Source of the DNA: Sacculina carcini
Taxonomy: Eukaryota; Arthropoda; Thecostraca; Sacculinidae
NCBI GenBank assembly: GCA_916048095.2
Contig: OU696583.1
Location: 9,036,822 to 9,100,821 of the forward strand
Length of the DNA: 64,000 nucleotides
Direction: 5' to 3'
In this document: piece by piece, positions 1-12,900 of the stretch
How positions within the stretch are numbered: position 1 is the first letter of the stretch
Layout of the letters: the number at the start of each line of letters is the position of its first letter
Notes under the pieces: model-generated
What the model was told of the DNA's origin: nothing
The model's input: only the letters and a program-made list of their open reading frames with translations
The model's database searches: none
Position numbers and translations under genes: made by a program

Positions 1-392
1 CATTCATTCACTCATTCATTCATTTATTCATTCATTCACTCATTCATTCATTCACTCATTCATTCATTCACTCATTCATTCATTCATTTATTCATTCATT
101 CATTCATTTATTCATTCATTCATTCACTCATTCATTCAATCATTCATTCAATCATTCATTCAATCATTCATTCACTCATTCATTCACTCACTCATTCATT
201 GATTCATTCATTCACTCATTCATTCATTCACTCATTCATTCATTCATTTATTCATTCATTCACTCATTCATTCATTCACTCATTCATTCATTCACTCATT
301 CATTCATTCATTTATTCATTCATTCATTCATTTATTCATTCATTTATTCACTCATTTATTCATTCATTCATTCATTCACTCTTTCACTCGTT
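1..392. repeat. (CATT)n tetranucleotide array
   Basis: Imperfect tandem array of CATT with frequent CACT and TATT variants. It runs from the window edge to about 392 and then gives way to a short CA/GT-rich stretch. The open frame through it (repeating HSF-type residues) is a by-product of the repeat and not a gene. It probably lies in an intron of the ARNT gene, whose next exon begins at 670. Confidence 0.9.
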
Positions 393-669
393 CACTCACT
401 GTATATCACAAACACACACATTCACTGTTACTTGTACAACGTGTTTGTTTGTGTCTGTGTGTGTGTGTGTTTCTGTATGCAGTCAAATATTTATTTATAA
501 CTATATTGTTTTATTTTTATATTTTGCCGGTTATATTATGTGTAATATCGTTGTTTGGAGAGCGAAATTAGATAACTTTTTCAATTGCAGAGTTTATGCA
601 GAGTTTTATCAGTGCTTAGACTCACGCACACACAGTGAGTGAGAGAGTGAATTGTGTGTTTGTTGACAG

Positions 670-2253
670 AATTTGTGAGTCGTCACAGTGTAGATGGTCT
701 GGTATCATTCGTGGACCAGCGGTGTGCCGGACTGGTGGGCTACAACGCCGCCGAACTGCTCGGTAAACCCGTCTACGACTTCATCCATCCCGACGAAGTG
801 GCGCATGTCAAGGACAACTTCGAACAAGGTACACGCGCACTTCACTATCTGTGTGTGTTTCTGTGTGTGTGTCCCGCCTTCCATAGATCAAATATGAGTC
901 TTTAAGTTTCTCTGGTAGTATTTTTGTTTGTGACATTGGCCGGGAACTTATTCCCATCTGATATACAAGCTGTGTATATAGGGAAAACTATATTTTCAGG
1001 TCCCGATCTATTCTTTTTTGTAATAGTTTCTTGTTTCCTGTCTGCTTGGTAGATTTTGATTTTTGTTTGATATTTTGAACATTCGCTCATTTTGTCTGTG
1101 TGTCTGTGTGTGTATGTGTAATGTTGGCTACATCATTGATTCAGTGTGATTCTCTTAGTTTATTCAATTATGATCGGTTGTTGGCGGACAGAATGTGTTG
1201 AATTGTTGGCTATCGTGCTGCCATCTATAAAACAAGCTTAACATTTTCTGCTATTGTCGATATATGTGTGTGCTACAGTTCATTTGAACAATGTACAAAC
1301 ATACATACATGTGTACCCACGTAGTTGTTGTACAGGATATGAGCTAAGCTCGTGCTGTCCCGTCTCTTTTCCATAATTCATCTAGCTTGCATAATTGTAG
1401 CAACTCAAATTTCTGGCTGCAACTATTTTGCTGTCTATTTTTCCAGGCTTCTAAACTGGCAACTATACTTGCTTATATCTTTTCGGCAACGCGTTTTGCT
1501 CAGTTTTCTGTTTGAGTGTCCTCTGCGCACATTTGCTTGGCAAACTAAGGAAGGTGTGTGTGTGTGTGCGTGTGTGTGTGTGCAGTGGTGAAGTTGAAGG
1601 GGCAGGTGATGAACGTGATGTACCGGTTTCGCTGCAAGAGTCGCGAGTGGTTGTGGCTGCGCACGTCCGCCTACGCCTTCCTCAACCCGTACACGGACGA
1701 CATCGAGTACGTGGTGGCCACAAACTGCTGTGCCGCCAAGACCACGGCTTCTGCCTCGTCCGACTCTGATATGCATTACACCTCGCAACATCAACAACAC
1801 TCGCACCCACCGGCCGTCGACTTCACCCTGCACAGGTACCCCTCACAACAACAACAGCAACAACAACAACAACAACATGCTGCCTACTCGACCCCCGGCA
1901 GTGCTGCCGCCTTCTCCACCCAGTCTCCGCTGTCCTATCACACAGCACCGCCACAACCTCACGCGCACGCCGCTTATGACCAGATGTCTCCCCCGGCGGC
2001 GGCCACGCGGCCTGGCGCAGTAACCTACTCGAACACGCCGTCCGGCTGGTACCAGAACCCGCCGCCCACTGCCGGAACCACCCCTGGTACCGGTGCTCCG
2101 AGCGACAGCGTGGCTGTCAGTTCGGCCGCGGCGGGGACGACAGGCGGCCCTCAGCACGAGATCTCGGACATGTTGCAAATTCTCGATCATCAGCAGGCGA
2201 CGACAGGATCGTTTGATGATCTGCACATGTTTAACCCGACCTCGTTCGAGTGA
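670..2253 (+). CDS. tgo: ARNT/tango bHLH-PAS factor, last two coding exons
   Basis: Two exons are visible: 670-828, which starts after the acceptor ttgttgacag and ends before GT at 829, and 1586-2253, which starts after a (GT)n-gcag acceptor. The join is phase 1 and gives [11 protein letters not shown] in register. Exon one carries the start of PAS-B ([31 protein letters not shown]). Exon two carries its end ([32 protein letters not shown]). Both match the ARNT/ARNT2/tango family closely, better than BMAL/cycle. The tail is low complexity, with a poly-Gln run at about 1845-1875 and Pro/Ala/Ser-rich sequence, and ends in an acidic-hydrophobic segment ([21 protein letters not shown]) typical of the ARNT transactivation C terminus. 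TGA is at 2251-2253. Family role: obligate nuclear dimer partner of class I bHLH-PAS proteins (AHR, HIF, Sim, trachealess). The bHLH and PAS-A exons lie upstream, outside the window. Confidence 0.93.
1312..1378 (-). mobile_element. 3' tail fragment of a CR1-like LINE in the ARNT intron
   Basis: Read on the minus strand, this stretch contains gagacgggacagcacgag followed by cttagctcatatcctgta. It closely resembles the 3' ends of two other copies in this window: plus strand near 32840-32890 and minus strand near 52945-53015. It lies inside the ARNT intron 829-1585. Only the last 70 bases or so of the element are recognisable, so this is an extremely 5'-truncated insertion. The resemblance is read by eye. 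Confidence 0.6.
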
Positions 2254-3082
2254 ACCCGCTCCTTCCCTTCCCATCTGTTCATCCGCTCTCTCTCTCTCTC
2301 TCTGACCTGCATCAGCTTGTGTTTGTTGGTTTTTGTGTGTTTATGCCTGTGTATTTGTGTGCATGTGTGGGTTTATGTCTGTATGTATGTTTGTGTGGTA
2401 CAAAGCGTGTGTGTGTGTGTGTGTGTTGGCGCTGGTGTTGTGCATAGCTCACATATATACATAATTGTTGGCTTCATTTCTGCGCCTATCTGTGTTTGTG
2501 TGTGTGTTTGTGTGAGGGCATTTGGATGCAACCAGGTGTCAGTGTGTGTGTGTGTGTGTGTGAGATGTCATAATTGGCAAGGTGTTAATACTTGTTTGAT
2601 TGTCACCGTGGTTTTAGCTGAAATTCAAGCGCTCACATACACACACACACAAACACACACACACATCGGTTCTGTCTGCTTATTCCGCTATTATGTGTGT
2701 GTGTGTATGTGTGTGTGTGTTGTCAGTGTTATGCGAGATGCTAGTATTGGTCGTTTAGCAGTTTTTGTTGTTGATTTTGCAATTGTTAATGTCATATCAT
2801 TTTTGTTGCTGCCATGTACCTATATGATGTGTGTGTTTGTGTGTGTGTGTGTGTGTTGGTGCATGCTTGAAGCGTAGCGTGTAATCACACGTGTATGTTA
2901 GTTAGAACCCCTGTGAGTGTCGACCCCAGTGAGGTCACGACCTCAGTTAGGTCACATCGACCTGTCAATCTCTACCATTACGTCTACACTCTCCCTGGTG
3001 CTATCTCTCTTCCTTTCTGCATGCTTCATCAGGCGCCACATTCCCTTCATTTTCAGGACATTCGCAGCTGTTGTGTCATATG

Positions 3083-3115
<33 letters not shown>

Positions 3116-3373
3116 TCATTGCGACTTGTCATAAGGTGGATTATGTTTGGAACAAATATGTTAGCTTCACTCTGGTGCTTTTTATATTGTGTCTGTATGT
3201 GTGTGTGTGTGTGTTTGAATATCTTTATATATAATACACATCATCTTATAAATTACTGATTTTTCGCTCGTTCCACTGATAAAATCAAGTTTATGGTTTA
3301 TGGCGCCGTTCATATAGTTTCTGTGCTTGAACCGGTGCCGGTTCTTCTGGTCGTATCATTGGTGAATTTGTCA

Positions 3374-3440
<67 letters not shown>

Positions 3441-4010
3441 TTGGTATTGTTGTGTATTTCAGACACACAAGATCAGAACACATGTAGGATTAAACTGAAA
3501 TGCACATGACGGATTGATGACTGCATCCTGCCTTCCTAGCTCCACCATTCTGCTCACGTTTTTATGAAACGTTTTGAGAACAAATTCTGGACATTGGTGC
3601 ATGATAGGCGTGAATTAGGTAGTGAGTATATGGGAAAAACAGTGGTACACGATCACTTATTGTCACGTGAACTGAAGATAGCTACAGCTGGAGCGAAAAT
3701 GCGGATAGAAAAGTGAAGATATTGAGATATCTGCTGCAATGCTACACTTTCTGTTTTGTGTGAAATTTGCGTACGAGAACACAAAACATATCGTGGAACA
3801 AGAGTACATACACACACACACACACACAAACATACATACACACTGGGTTTCACTGAGATCAACTGATTAACTATTTGACTAATTTCACTGTCTGACTAAT
3901 ATAATATTGCACTTGTCCAATTCAGAGGCTGTTTTGTTATCGAAGTCAACTCACTTCGCCGTACACACACACACGCACATACACGTGAGCGAGAGGTTGG
4001 TAGTGTTTGT
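2254..4010. other. Convergent intergenic region, ARNT 3' UTR and microsatellites
   Basis: This region separates the stop of ARNT (+) from the stop of the DIP-like gene (-). It contains GT-rich stretches at 2390-2440, 2480-2570 and 2690-2720, a (TCTG)n run at 3085-3115, and a (CA)n run at 3375-3435. I see no further coding exon on either strand. The first part is presumably the ARNT 3' UTR. Confidence 0.6.
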
Positions 4011-4872
4011 TTATAGTGCTGGCGAGAACACGGATGCACTCAGTACCATCATCAATATGTGTCCGGACACCGAGTTGATTGCGCCGGACTGAACTCCGGA
4101 CCGAGTGGAGGACGGATGTTGAGAGTGTCGGTGGGACCACTTGTTATCGCGCTGTGAGTCGTGTTCGTGTGAGGAGGTGTGCTGGTTCACCGAGTCCCTC
4201 GCGTCCACCATGTCGCTCGTGTCAATCACGCCTGTGCCAAGCTTGTTCCTTTCCGACACCCGAACCTCTTCTCAAACACACACACACAGCGGAATTATTA
4301 CTGAGTTTTACATTTTCTGAAAATACTGTTTTGGTCGCTGTGTTTTGGTTCATAGTGTTGCCACGTTGGAACATAACTGGAACTTAACAATCCCTGGTGC
4401 GAATGCTTCAATATTTTCACTGAATATACACGTTGGTTATTTGGGACGAGGTGTAAATGTTGGCTGAAATCCATCAATAATTTCTATGTCTGGGATGATA
4501 AAAGTCAATGAGCTCAACTTATTGAGGGCTTCTTGTGTGTCAATTGAATTCAACGCTACCTGCATCACTTCACAATGCAGATACACAACGTACCAACATC
4601 GAGTAAGCGAAATGAAGGCATTTCTTATATATGATCAATATAATTCAGTGTTTCAAAATATCACAATATTTTTGTGCACCGTAAACACGAATTTCAGCCC
4701 GTGACTCATCAATATTGTTCCTGGCAACACAGCTGAACTCTCCGGCATCACGGTGCTCAAATGCACTGATGGACAAACTCATGCGCGTGTCTGAGATGGT
4801 AGCTGTTTGCTGTGAGGTGCGGTACCTGTCATCTGACAGCACCATCTCGTCTGAACACCATCACACACACAG

Positions 4873-4944
<72 letters not shown>

Positions 4945-5823
4945 ACACATATTCGGCCGTATGTGCAGTACTAATTGAACTTGCACTCTAGGCTTGACCA
5001 AGACATTCACTGGCATCGCTGGTAAAATGGTGGCCAGACAAAACAGATGATTAAGGTAATAAACTGCTGGTGCACGTGACATTAGTGCACGAACATCCTC
5101 CGCCAGAGAAATATCAATGTCTCATCAACTACCTATTTGCAACCATTCTCTCGGCAAATGTTGATGCAATGATTCAATCTGCCCCCCACGCAAGACAGAT
5201 ACACACAAACAGACATACAGACATACAGACATACAGTCTGCAATGGCAAATGAGATGGCTGTAAGTATAATGACTTATTCTGTGTGTTTGTGTGTGTTTG
5301 TGTGTGTTTGTGTGTGTGTGTGTCAATGTGACAGTATGCGTCAGTGTGTGTCAGTGTGTCAGTATGTGTCAGTATGTGTCAGTGTGTGTGTGTGTGTGTG
5401 TCAGTGTGTCAGTGTGTCAGTATGTGTCAGTGTGTGTCAGTAGGTGTCAGTGTGTCAGTATGTGTCAGTATGTCAGTATGTGTCAGTATGTGTCAGTATG
5501 TGTCAGTATGTCAGTGTGTCAGTGTGTCATTGTGTCAGTGTGTGTCAGTATGTATCAGTATGTGTTAGTGTGTGTCAGTGTGTGTCAGTGTGTCAATGTG
5601 TCAGTGTATATCAGTATGTGTCAGTGTGTGTCAGTATGTATCAGTATGTGTCAGTATGTGTCAGTATGTATCAGTGTTTGGCGCAACCACAGCCTAACCT
5701 GCTGCATTAAGCCAGAACATGACCGCCTGAGGCAAGGCTTGTACGTGACATGACATAGTCACGTGACCCCCGGCTGCCACACCGTACAACTGATGTTCAG
5801 CCCTGACCACGGGCGCAACTGTC

Positions 5824-5901
<78 letters not shown>

Positions 5902-6156
5902 GGCCGCGGGTCGTGGCATATGTCACAGCTTGGCGGACGTGACGTGTTTGAGCATTTATTGGCCAACAACTCGAGTGAATACGTACGTATGCGTTGTATG
6001 TGAGAATTTCTGCCCGAATATGTCAACAAGACATGTCTCTCTCTCTCTCTGTATATATATGTGTGTCTGTCAAGAATATTCAGTGACACTTTTTATTGGG
6101 ACACACATACGTGCTCACACCTCGCTTGCTTAACATTCCACGCACACATGCACACT

Positions 6157-6229
<73 letters not shown>

Positions 6230-6765
6230 ACATGCACACACACACACACATACACCAAGACACAACACAACAACACGCACACAGACACGTGTGCTGTTGC
6301 GGCAAAATCAAATGCTGTCTTTATTGAGGTGATTCAATTTTACCGGCATGCATATATTGCTGTATAAACACCTGCACGGTGTGTGTATTCTGCTGTGTGT
6401 ATGTGTGTATGTGTGTGTATGTGTGTGTATGCTGTCAGCATGAAGGCAATTTCTGGCTAGAAGTTTTTGAATTGATAATGAGCTGGTGTTTTGAGGTTCT
6501 ATTTAATCTGTCTTAAATGAGTTGTGATCATTTTAATTGTTGCAGAATAAAAAAATATTGTTAATTTATCATCTTGACCTGCAGTATTAACACGTGACAA
6601 TAGTGCTGTGTCATCCTTGGTTCACTCACAATGAACTTGCAGGTGGACTTTCTTGGAGACGCTGGGAGGCAGTCCATTGCGGGCGATACACAAATAAACG
6701 CCGCTGTCAGCTCGGCGCACCTTGTACAACATCAACACCTCTCCCTCCTGTGACGACACTCGGTC

Positions 6766-6845
<80 letters not shown>

Positions 6846-8575
6846 TTATGCAGGTTATTTTCAGCTTAGTGCAGGGGTCTCAAACACGCGGCCCTCCAAT
6901 ATAAAGTTAGATCAGGTTGTTAGGTTAGCTTAGGCTAGGCTCGGTGGCGGATCCAGAGTACAATTTCGGGAGAGGCTGAATTTCGGGGGCGATCAGTCAT
7001 TTACATGCATAATTATGCAACATTGCATCATTATGCAACGTCTTTGCAATAATGCGATTATATCAACAAATACTACAGAAACATTTGTTCTTACTCTCTT
7101 AGTGAACCTCCTGGTTATGAGGTGATGGACACATTTCGGAGAGGGCTTCAGTGCCCTGAGCCTTCCCTGGATCCGCCAGTTGTTAGGTTAGGTTAGGTTA
7201 GACAGTGGATATCAGTGATTCGACCATATGACTACACTCACGATGTCTTCCGTTTGTGCTGGACTGCAAGACACTCATATCTCGACCGTCTTCACGTCTC
7301 CACACGACTTTCGGCGTGGGGTGACCTCGAGCGCGACACACCAGTTGTCCCGAGCCATTCTCGGGCAGTGTGAGATCGCTAGTGGATTGTTCACTGTCAA
7401 TATCGGGCGGCACGACCACGTTCAGGTATCCGTACTGCCACACACACATGCTATGTAGATAACACCAACATGACATGTAACCAAGCGAGCAATGCTAAGA
7501 TATCAGTATTGTTTTGAAAGACAACGTTGACTACTCTTCACTACCGTCATCCACCATGGTATTAAATGAACCAGCTTTCAACTTGCGATCTGACAAGAAG
7601 ATATACAATTGCTCACTGGTCGAGAATGAAGGTGTTGTCAAGTGTGGGATTGAAGGTCGGACAGAACAGGACAAATGTGTATTTCTTACTATCCGAATTC
7701 GTGTATATTAGTTTCTAGTGACTTACTGGCATTTAATTTGGTGGAACAAGTGAATTTATTGAAATTCTTAGTGCTGCTGTTGTAGAAAATGAAGTGGTGT
7801 TTCATTAAGAAGCGAGGAGCCAGAGAGAAAAGGTTACGGGGACCAGTGCACTATCAAGTACGTGAAATGCACTGTTCTACCGGGTTAGCGAAGGACTGAA
7901 CACACACACGCTGGGCAGGGTCACACCACTGACCTGACTAATCATCGGGTCTGAGTTGACCTGACACATATAGGCCCCGGCATCGTCCAGTTGAACGCTG
8001 GAGATATGCAGCCACCATGAACTGCTCTCTGGATGGGTGACTCGCACGCGCGTGTTGTGGGTGATCACATGCATGTGAATGGCCTGTATTGCCTTGTTGT
8101 CCGCCTTCACCCAGCCCACCTGTGAAATCACCCAACTGCAACGTGATAATGGGTAATGTCTGTGATGATGGGTAATTCAATGATATTTGCAGTAACTCGT
8201 AATTATGTAATGTATGTATTCAATTATGTGTGGTGATGGGTAATTAAATTATATTTGGTGACTAATAATGTAATTATATGTGTGGTGATGGGTAATTTTA
8301 CTGTCAAATGATGGGTAATGTAATAATGTGTGTGGTAATGGGTGATGTAATTATATTTTGCTATAGCTAATGTAATTATATGTGTGGTAATGGGTAATTA
8401 AACTATGTGAGGTGATTTGTGATGCAATAATATGTGGTGATGGGTGTGATGTGACGTCATTGCACCCGGAAGTTGCCCAAATGTTGCAGCTGGCACTGAA
8501 AACTGGCATCCTTGCCGACAGCAACGGTTACATTTTCCAGACTGCCAATGAACTGAGGAGTTTGCTCACAACAGC
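4011..8575 (-). CDS. DIP/lachesin-like three-Ig neural adhesion protein (lacks N-terminal exon)
   Basis: Seven exons on the minus strand with matching phases: 8575-8466, 8119-7934, 7434-7242, 6764-6630, 5818-5699, 4850-4680, 4270-4011. Exons 1-2 give Ig1 ([34 protein letters not shown]). Exons 3-4 give Ig2 ([42 protein letters not shown]). Exons 5-6 give Ig3 ([38 protein letters not shown]). Each domain keeps its Cys pair and core Trp. The order, the [15 protein letters not shown] linker and RNGLPPSVS are diagnostic of the DIP/lachesin/IgLON family: GPI-anchored cell-surface adhesion molecules that in flies pair with Dpr proteins in synaptic specificity. The last exon encodes a hydrophilic stalk and a hydrophobic end ([12 protein letters not shown]) resembling a weak GPI signal. 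The signal-peptide exon is upstream and not found. The first acceptor and the last exon are the least certain. Confidence 0.88.
4867..4949. repeat. (CA)n microsatellite at a 3' splice site
   Basis: A (CA)n tract, interrupted by one TCA and TACA variants, ends 17 bases from the acceptor of the DIP-like exon that begins at 4850. On the transcribed strand it reads (GU)n, placed where a polypyrimidine tract is expected. Confidence 0.85.
5281..5680. repeat. TCAGTGTG/TCAGTATG minisatellite
   Basis: About 400 bases of imperfect tandem units of TCAGTGTG, TCAGTATG and TGTCAG, inside the DIP-like intron between the exons ending at 5699 and beginning at 4850. The array stops about 20 bases from the donor of the 5818-5699 exon. 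Several frames are open through it, but they contain only repeat-derived V/S/C/Q residues. Confidence 0.9.
5827..5898. repeat. (CA)36 microsatellite upstream of an Ig3 exon
   Basis: A near-perfect (CA)n run placed directly before the acceptor of the DIP-like exon at 5818. In the sense direction it is (GU)n followed by uguugacag. Confidence 0.9.
6157..6224. repeat. (CA)n microsatellite
   Basis: Perfect CA dinucleotide tract inside the 6629-5819 intron of the DIP-like gene. It continues as interrupted CA sequence to about 6285. Confidence 0.9.
6770..6842. repeat. (CA)n microsatellite upstream of an Ig2 exon
   Basis: Perfect CA run whose end is 5 bases from the acceptor AG (6766-6765) of the DIP-like exon at 6764. 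The sense transcript therefore has a long (GU)n tract, then uauag, as its 3' splice site. Confidence 0.9.
6873..6898. mobile_element. hAT-like terminal sequence
   Basis: The sequence caggggtctcaaacacgcgg resembles the terminal inverted repeat of hAT-superfamily elements (CAGGGGTCTCAAAC type). No partner end is visible nearby, so only a fragment is claimed. Confidence 0.4.
6945..7178. mobile_element. 234 bp MITE with TGGCGGATCCAG inverted ends
   Basis: The left end TGGCGGATCCAG and right end CTGGATCCGCCA are perfect 12-base inverted repeats bounding a non-coding AT-rich body. Both flanks carry gttgttaggtta-like sequence, so the insertion may lie in, or have duplicated, a short TTAGG-like tract (left about 6917-6935, right 7181-7201). 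Short elements with these ends are non-autonomous DNA transposons. It lies in the DIP-like intron 7241-6765. Confidence 0.7.
8130..8460. repeat. TGATGGGTAATGTAATTATATGTG-like minisatellite
   Basis: Degenerate tandem units of about 35-40 bases built from 'gtgatgggtaat' and 'gtaattatatgtg'. They fill most of the DIP-like intron between 8465 and 8120. The units differ by small indels. Confidence 0.75.
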
Positions 8576-8689
8576 CTGCCCGACAAACAAACACACTCAG
8601 CCTTAGAATGCGCAATATGACAGTCACTCACGGCCAAATGCTGCAAAAAACACAGTTTATAATGTGCATTTATCATCGAATAATACGAA

Positions 8690-8895
8690 AACTGAGAGTA
8701 CAACATAAACTTTGTCACGAGAGTAAAAAATTAACATTGTCACGAGAGTACAAAATGAACATTATCGCGTGAGTACAAAATGAACATTTTCACGAGAGTA
8801 CAACATCAACTTTGGCACGAGAGTACAAAAATGAACATTGCCACGTGAGTACAAAATCAAAATGAACTTTGTCACGAGAGTACAAAATGAATATT
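8690..8895. repeat. About 26 bp minisatellite (cacgagagtacaaaatgaac)
   Basis: Around eight tandem copies of a roughly 26-base unit containing cacgagagtacaaaatgaac, with substitutions such as acgtgagt. It lies just upstream of the first recognised DIP-like exon, probably in an intron. The open minus frame through it (repeated VHFCTLV-type residues) comes from the repeat. Confidence 0.8.
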
Positions 8896-9193
8896 GTTGT
8901 AATCTTGGTGGCCGAAATAGCCTCAACGCTCGTGTCAGCGAGATTAAACCGCCGTTATAAGACTGAGCGCAGGTCGGTGTGTAAGTGAAGGCTGGGTTTG
9001 TGCTGACAGCAATATCCACACCACATGCCGCACAATCAAGGTGATTTATCATGGCGGACAGGTAAATATTGTCGTCGAAATATGATAAATATAGACGCGG
9101 GAGTGTGGGCTTGATGCTTGCACGATCAGCGATATGGAATTAGCTGGTTTGTAATAAAGATCAACACAGATACTGTTTTGATCAGCACTTTTA

Positions 9194-9196
<3 letters not shown>

Positions 9197-9246
<50 letters not shown>
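9197..9246. repeat. (TA)n microsatellite
   Basis: Perfect TA dinucleotide tract of about 50 bases. Confidence 0.95.
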
Positions 9247-9249
<3 letters not shown>

Positions 9250-9398
9250 TATGTGCCATAAACAGCATTTATTATGCATCTCCAGGTCATTTATTTTCTA
9301 TCCACCGAGCATGCGTTTTATTAGCCAAATTTGCTGGGATATGAGGCCTTGTTAATGTGGCTATGTCCATATAATAATTCTATTTCATCTATGCTCAT

Positions 9399-9437
<39 letters not shown>

Positions 9438-9604
9438 AGATTGGGTGGTATTATGAGAGTAGTCATGAGACGGGCGATACGCAAGCAGTGTGTGTCCAAT
9501 TACCCCGGACTGGAAATACACTATACGATACAGTAGTGTTATAATAACACAGAACTATCATATATCGGCGTATAAAAGAGCAATCATCAATAAAAACTGT
9601 GAGT

Positions 9605-9911
9605 CAGTGATTGCCAGCCGGTGTTCCGCGGCATCAAGGGGTATCGCGTGATCTTTTGAGGGTCCGTCAATAATCAGGGGGAAAACTTACATATTTGCAT
9701 TATAATACCATTTTGTGTTATAGCAGGATCAGTGTGAAGAAAATTTTCATATCTATGTATAAAATGTTGTTACACCGATGCAAAATGTCTAAATGAAAAA
9801 ATATAATAAAAGCTACGGATATTTTAAATATGTATTTCCTTATAAGGGTGTCGGGAACTTTTGAAAGGCTTGCCAAGGCTGCCGCAAACTAGAAAAGGTT
9901 GGGAACCACTG
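9605..9911. mobile_element. hAT-like non-autonomous element
   Basis: The left end CAGTGATTGCCAGCC and the right end, reverse-complemented CAGTGGTTCCCAACC, match at 12 of 15 bases and resemble the hAT consensus CAGTGGTTCNCAAC. The roughly 307 bp body is AT-rich and non-coding. The flanking 8-mers (ctgtgagt and cactcatc) are not identical, so no target-site duplication supports it. Confidence 0.55.
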
Positions 9912-9969
9912 CACTCATCTTTAGTCAGCGAGTGGTGGATAATTATCTACCAACAGCAACAGTGAATGC

Positions 9970-12900
9970 TGACAGTGACAGTGACAGTGACAGTGACAGT
10001 GACAGTGACAGTGACAGTGACAGTGACAGTGACAGTGACAGTGACAGTGACAGTGACAGTGACAGTGACAGAGACAGTGACAGTGACAGTGACAGTGACA
10101 GTGACAGTGACAGTGACAGTGACAGTGACAGTGACAGTGACAGTGACAGTGACAGTGACAGTGACAGTGAGGTAGTGACAGTGACAGTGACAGTGACAGT
10201 GACAGTGACAGAGACAGTGACAGTGACAGTGACAGTGACAGTGACAGTGACAGTGACAGTGACAGTGACAGTGACAGTGAGGTAGTGACAGTGACAGTGA
10301 CAGTGACAGTGACAGTGACAGTGACAGTGACAGTGACAGTGACAGTGACAGTGACAGTGACAGTGACAGTGACAGTGACAGTGACAGTGACAGTGACAGT
10401 GACAGTGACAGTGACAGTGACAGTGACAGTGACAGTGACAGTGACAGTGACAGTGACAGTGACAGTGACAGCGACAGTGACAGTGACAGTGACAGTGACA
10501 GTGACAGTGACAGTGACAGTGACAGTGACAGTGACAGTGACAGTGACAGTGACAGTGACAGCGACAGTGACAGTGACAGTGACAGTGACAGTGACAGTGA
10601 CAGTGACAGTGACAGTGACAGTGATAGTGACAGTGACAGTGACAGTGACAGTGACAGTGACAGTGACAGTGACAGTGACAGTGACAGTGACAGTGACAGT
10701 GACAGTGACAGTGACAGTGACAGTGACAGTGACAGTGACAGTGACAGCGACAGTGACAGTGACAGTGACAGTGACAGTAACAGTAACAGTGACAGTGACA
10801 GTGACAGTGACAGTGACAGTGACAGTGACAGTGACAGTGATAGTGACAGTGACAGTGACAGTGACAGTGACAGTGACAGTGACAGTGACAGTAACAGTAA
10901 CAGTGACAGTGACAGTGACAGTGACAGTGACAGTGACAGTGACAGTGACAGTGACAGTGACAGTGTACAGTGACAGTAACAGTAACAGTGACAGTGACAG
11001 TGACAGTGACAGTGACAGTGACAGTGACAGTGACAGTGACAGTGACAGTGACAGTGACAGTGACAGTGTACAGTGACAGTGACAGTGAATGATGAGAGTG
11101 ACAGTGACAGTGACAGTGACAGTGACAGTGACAGTGCCAGTGACAGAGACAGTGACAGAGACAGTGACAGTGACAGTGACAGTGACAGTGACAGTGACAG
11201 TGACAGTGACAGTGACAGTGACAGTGACAGCGACAGTGACAGTGACAGTGACAGTGACAGTGACAGTGACAGTGACAGTGACAGTGACAGTGACAGTGAC
11301 AGTGACAGTGACAGTGACAGTGACAGTAACAGTAACAGTAACAGTAACAGTGACAGTGACAGTGACAGCGACAGTGACAGTGACAGTGACAGTGACAGTG
11401 ACAGTGACAGTGACAGTGACAGTGACAGTGACAGTGACAGTGACAGTGACAGTGACAGTGACAGTGACAGTGACAGTGACAGTGATAGTGACAGCGACAG
11501 TGACAGTGACAGTGATAGTGACAGTGACAGTGACAGTGACAGTGACAGTGACAGTGACAGTGACAGTGACAGTGACAGTGACAGTGACAGTGACAGCGAC
11601 AGTGACAGTGACAGTGACAGTGACAGTGACAGTGACAGTGACAGTGACAGTGATAGTGACAGTGAATGATGACAGTGACAGTGACAGTGACAGTGACAGT
11701 GACAGTGACAGTGACAGTGACAGTGACAGTGACAGTGACAGTGATAGTGACAGTGACAGTGACAGTGACAGTGACAGTGACAGCGACAGTGACAGTGACA
11801 GTGACAGTGACAGTGACAGCGACAGTGACAGTGACAGTGACAGTGACAGTGACAGTGACAGTGACAGTGACAGTGACAGTGACAGCGACAGTGACAGTGA
11901 CAGTGACAGTGACAGTGACAGTGACAGTGACAGTGACAGTGACAGTGACAGCGACAGTGACAGTGACAGTGACAGTGACAGTGACAGTGACAGTGACAGT
12001 GACAGTGACAGCGACAGTGACAGTGACAGTGACAGTGACAGTGACAGTGACAGTGACAGTGACAGTGACAGTGACAGTGACAGTGACAGTGACAGTGACA
12101 GTGACAGTGACAGTGACAGTGACAGTGACAGTGACAGTGACAGTGACAGTGACAGTGACAGTGACAGTGACAGTGACAGTGATAGTGACAGTGACAGTGA
12201 CAGTGACAGTGACAGTGACAGTGACAGTGACAGTGACAGTGACAGTGACAGTGACAGTGACAGTGACAGTGACAGTGACAGTGACAGAGACAGTGACAGA
12301 GACAGTGACAGTGACAGTGACAGAGACAGTGACAGAGACAGTGACAGTGACAGTGACAGTGACAGTGACAGTGACAGTGACAGTGACAGTGACAGTGACA
12401 GTGACAGTGACAGTGACAGTGACAGTGACAGTGACAGTGACAGTGACAGTGACAGTGACAGTGACAGTGACAGTGACAGTGACAGTGACAGTGACAGTGA
12501 CAGTGACAGTGACAGTGACAGTGACAGTGACAGTAACAGTAACAGTGACAGTGACAGTGACAGTGACAGTGACAGTGACAGTGACAGTGACAGTGACAGT
12601 GACAGTGACAGTGACAGTGACAGTGACAGTGACAGTGACAGTGACAGTGACAGTGACAGTGACAGTGACAGTGACAGTCACAGTGACAGTGACAGTGACA
12701 GTGACAGTGACAGTGACAGTGACAGCGACAGTGACAGTGACAGTGACAGTGACAGTGACAGTGACAGTGACAGTGACAGTGACAGTGACAGTGACAGTGA
12801 CAGTGACAGTGACAGTGACAGTGACAGTGACAGTGACAGTGACAGTGACAGTGACAGTGACAGTGACAGTGACAGTGACAGTGACAGTGACAGTGACAGT

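Noticed and set aside
199..642. 147-codon frame of HSF-type repeats
   Set aside because: It is a translation of the (CATT)n array with a unique tail that shows no domain.
1512..1769. Other frames over the second ARNT exon
   Set aside because: They are out of frame with the PAS-B homology.
8412..8606. Plus-strand 64-codon frame
   Set aside because: It is the antisense shadow of the first DIP-like Ig1 exon (8575-8466).
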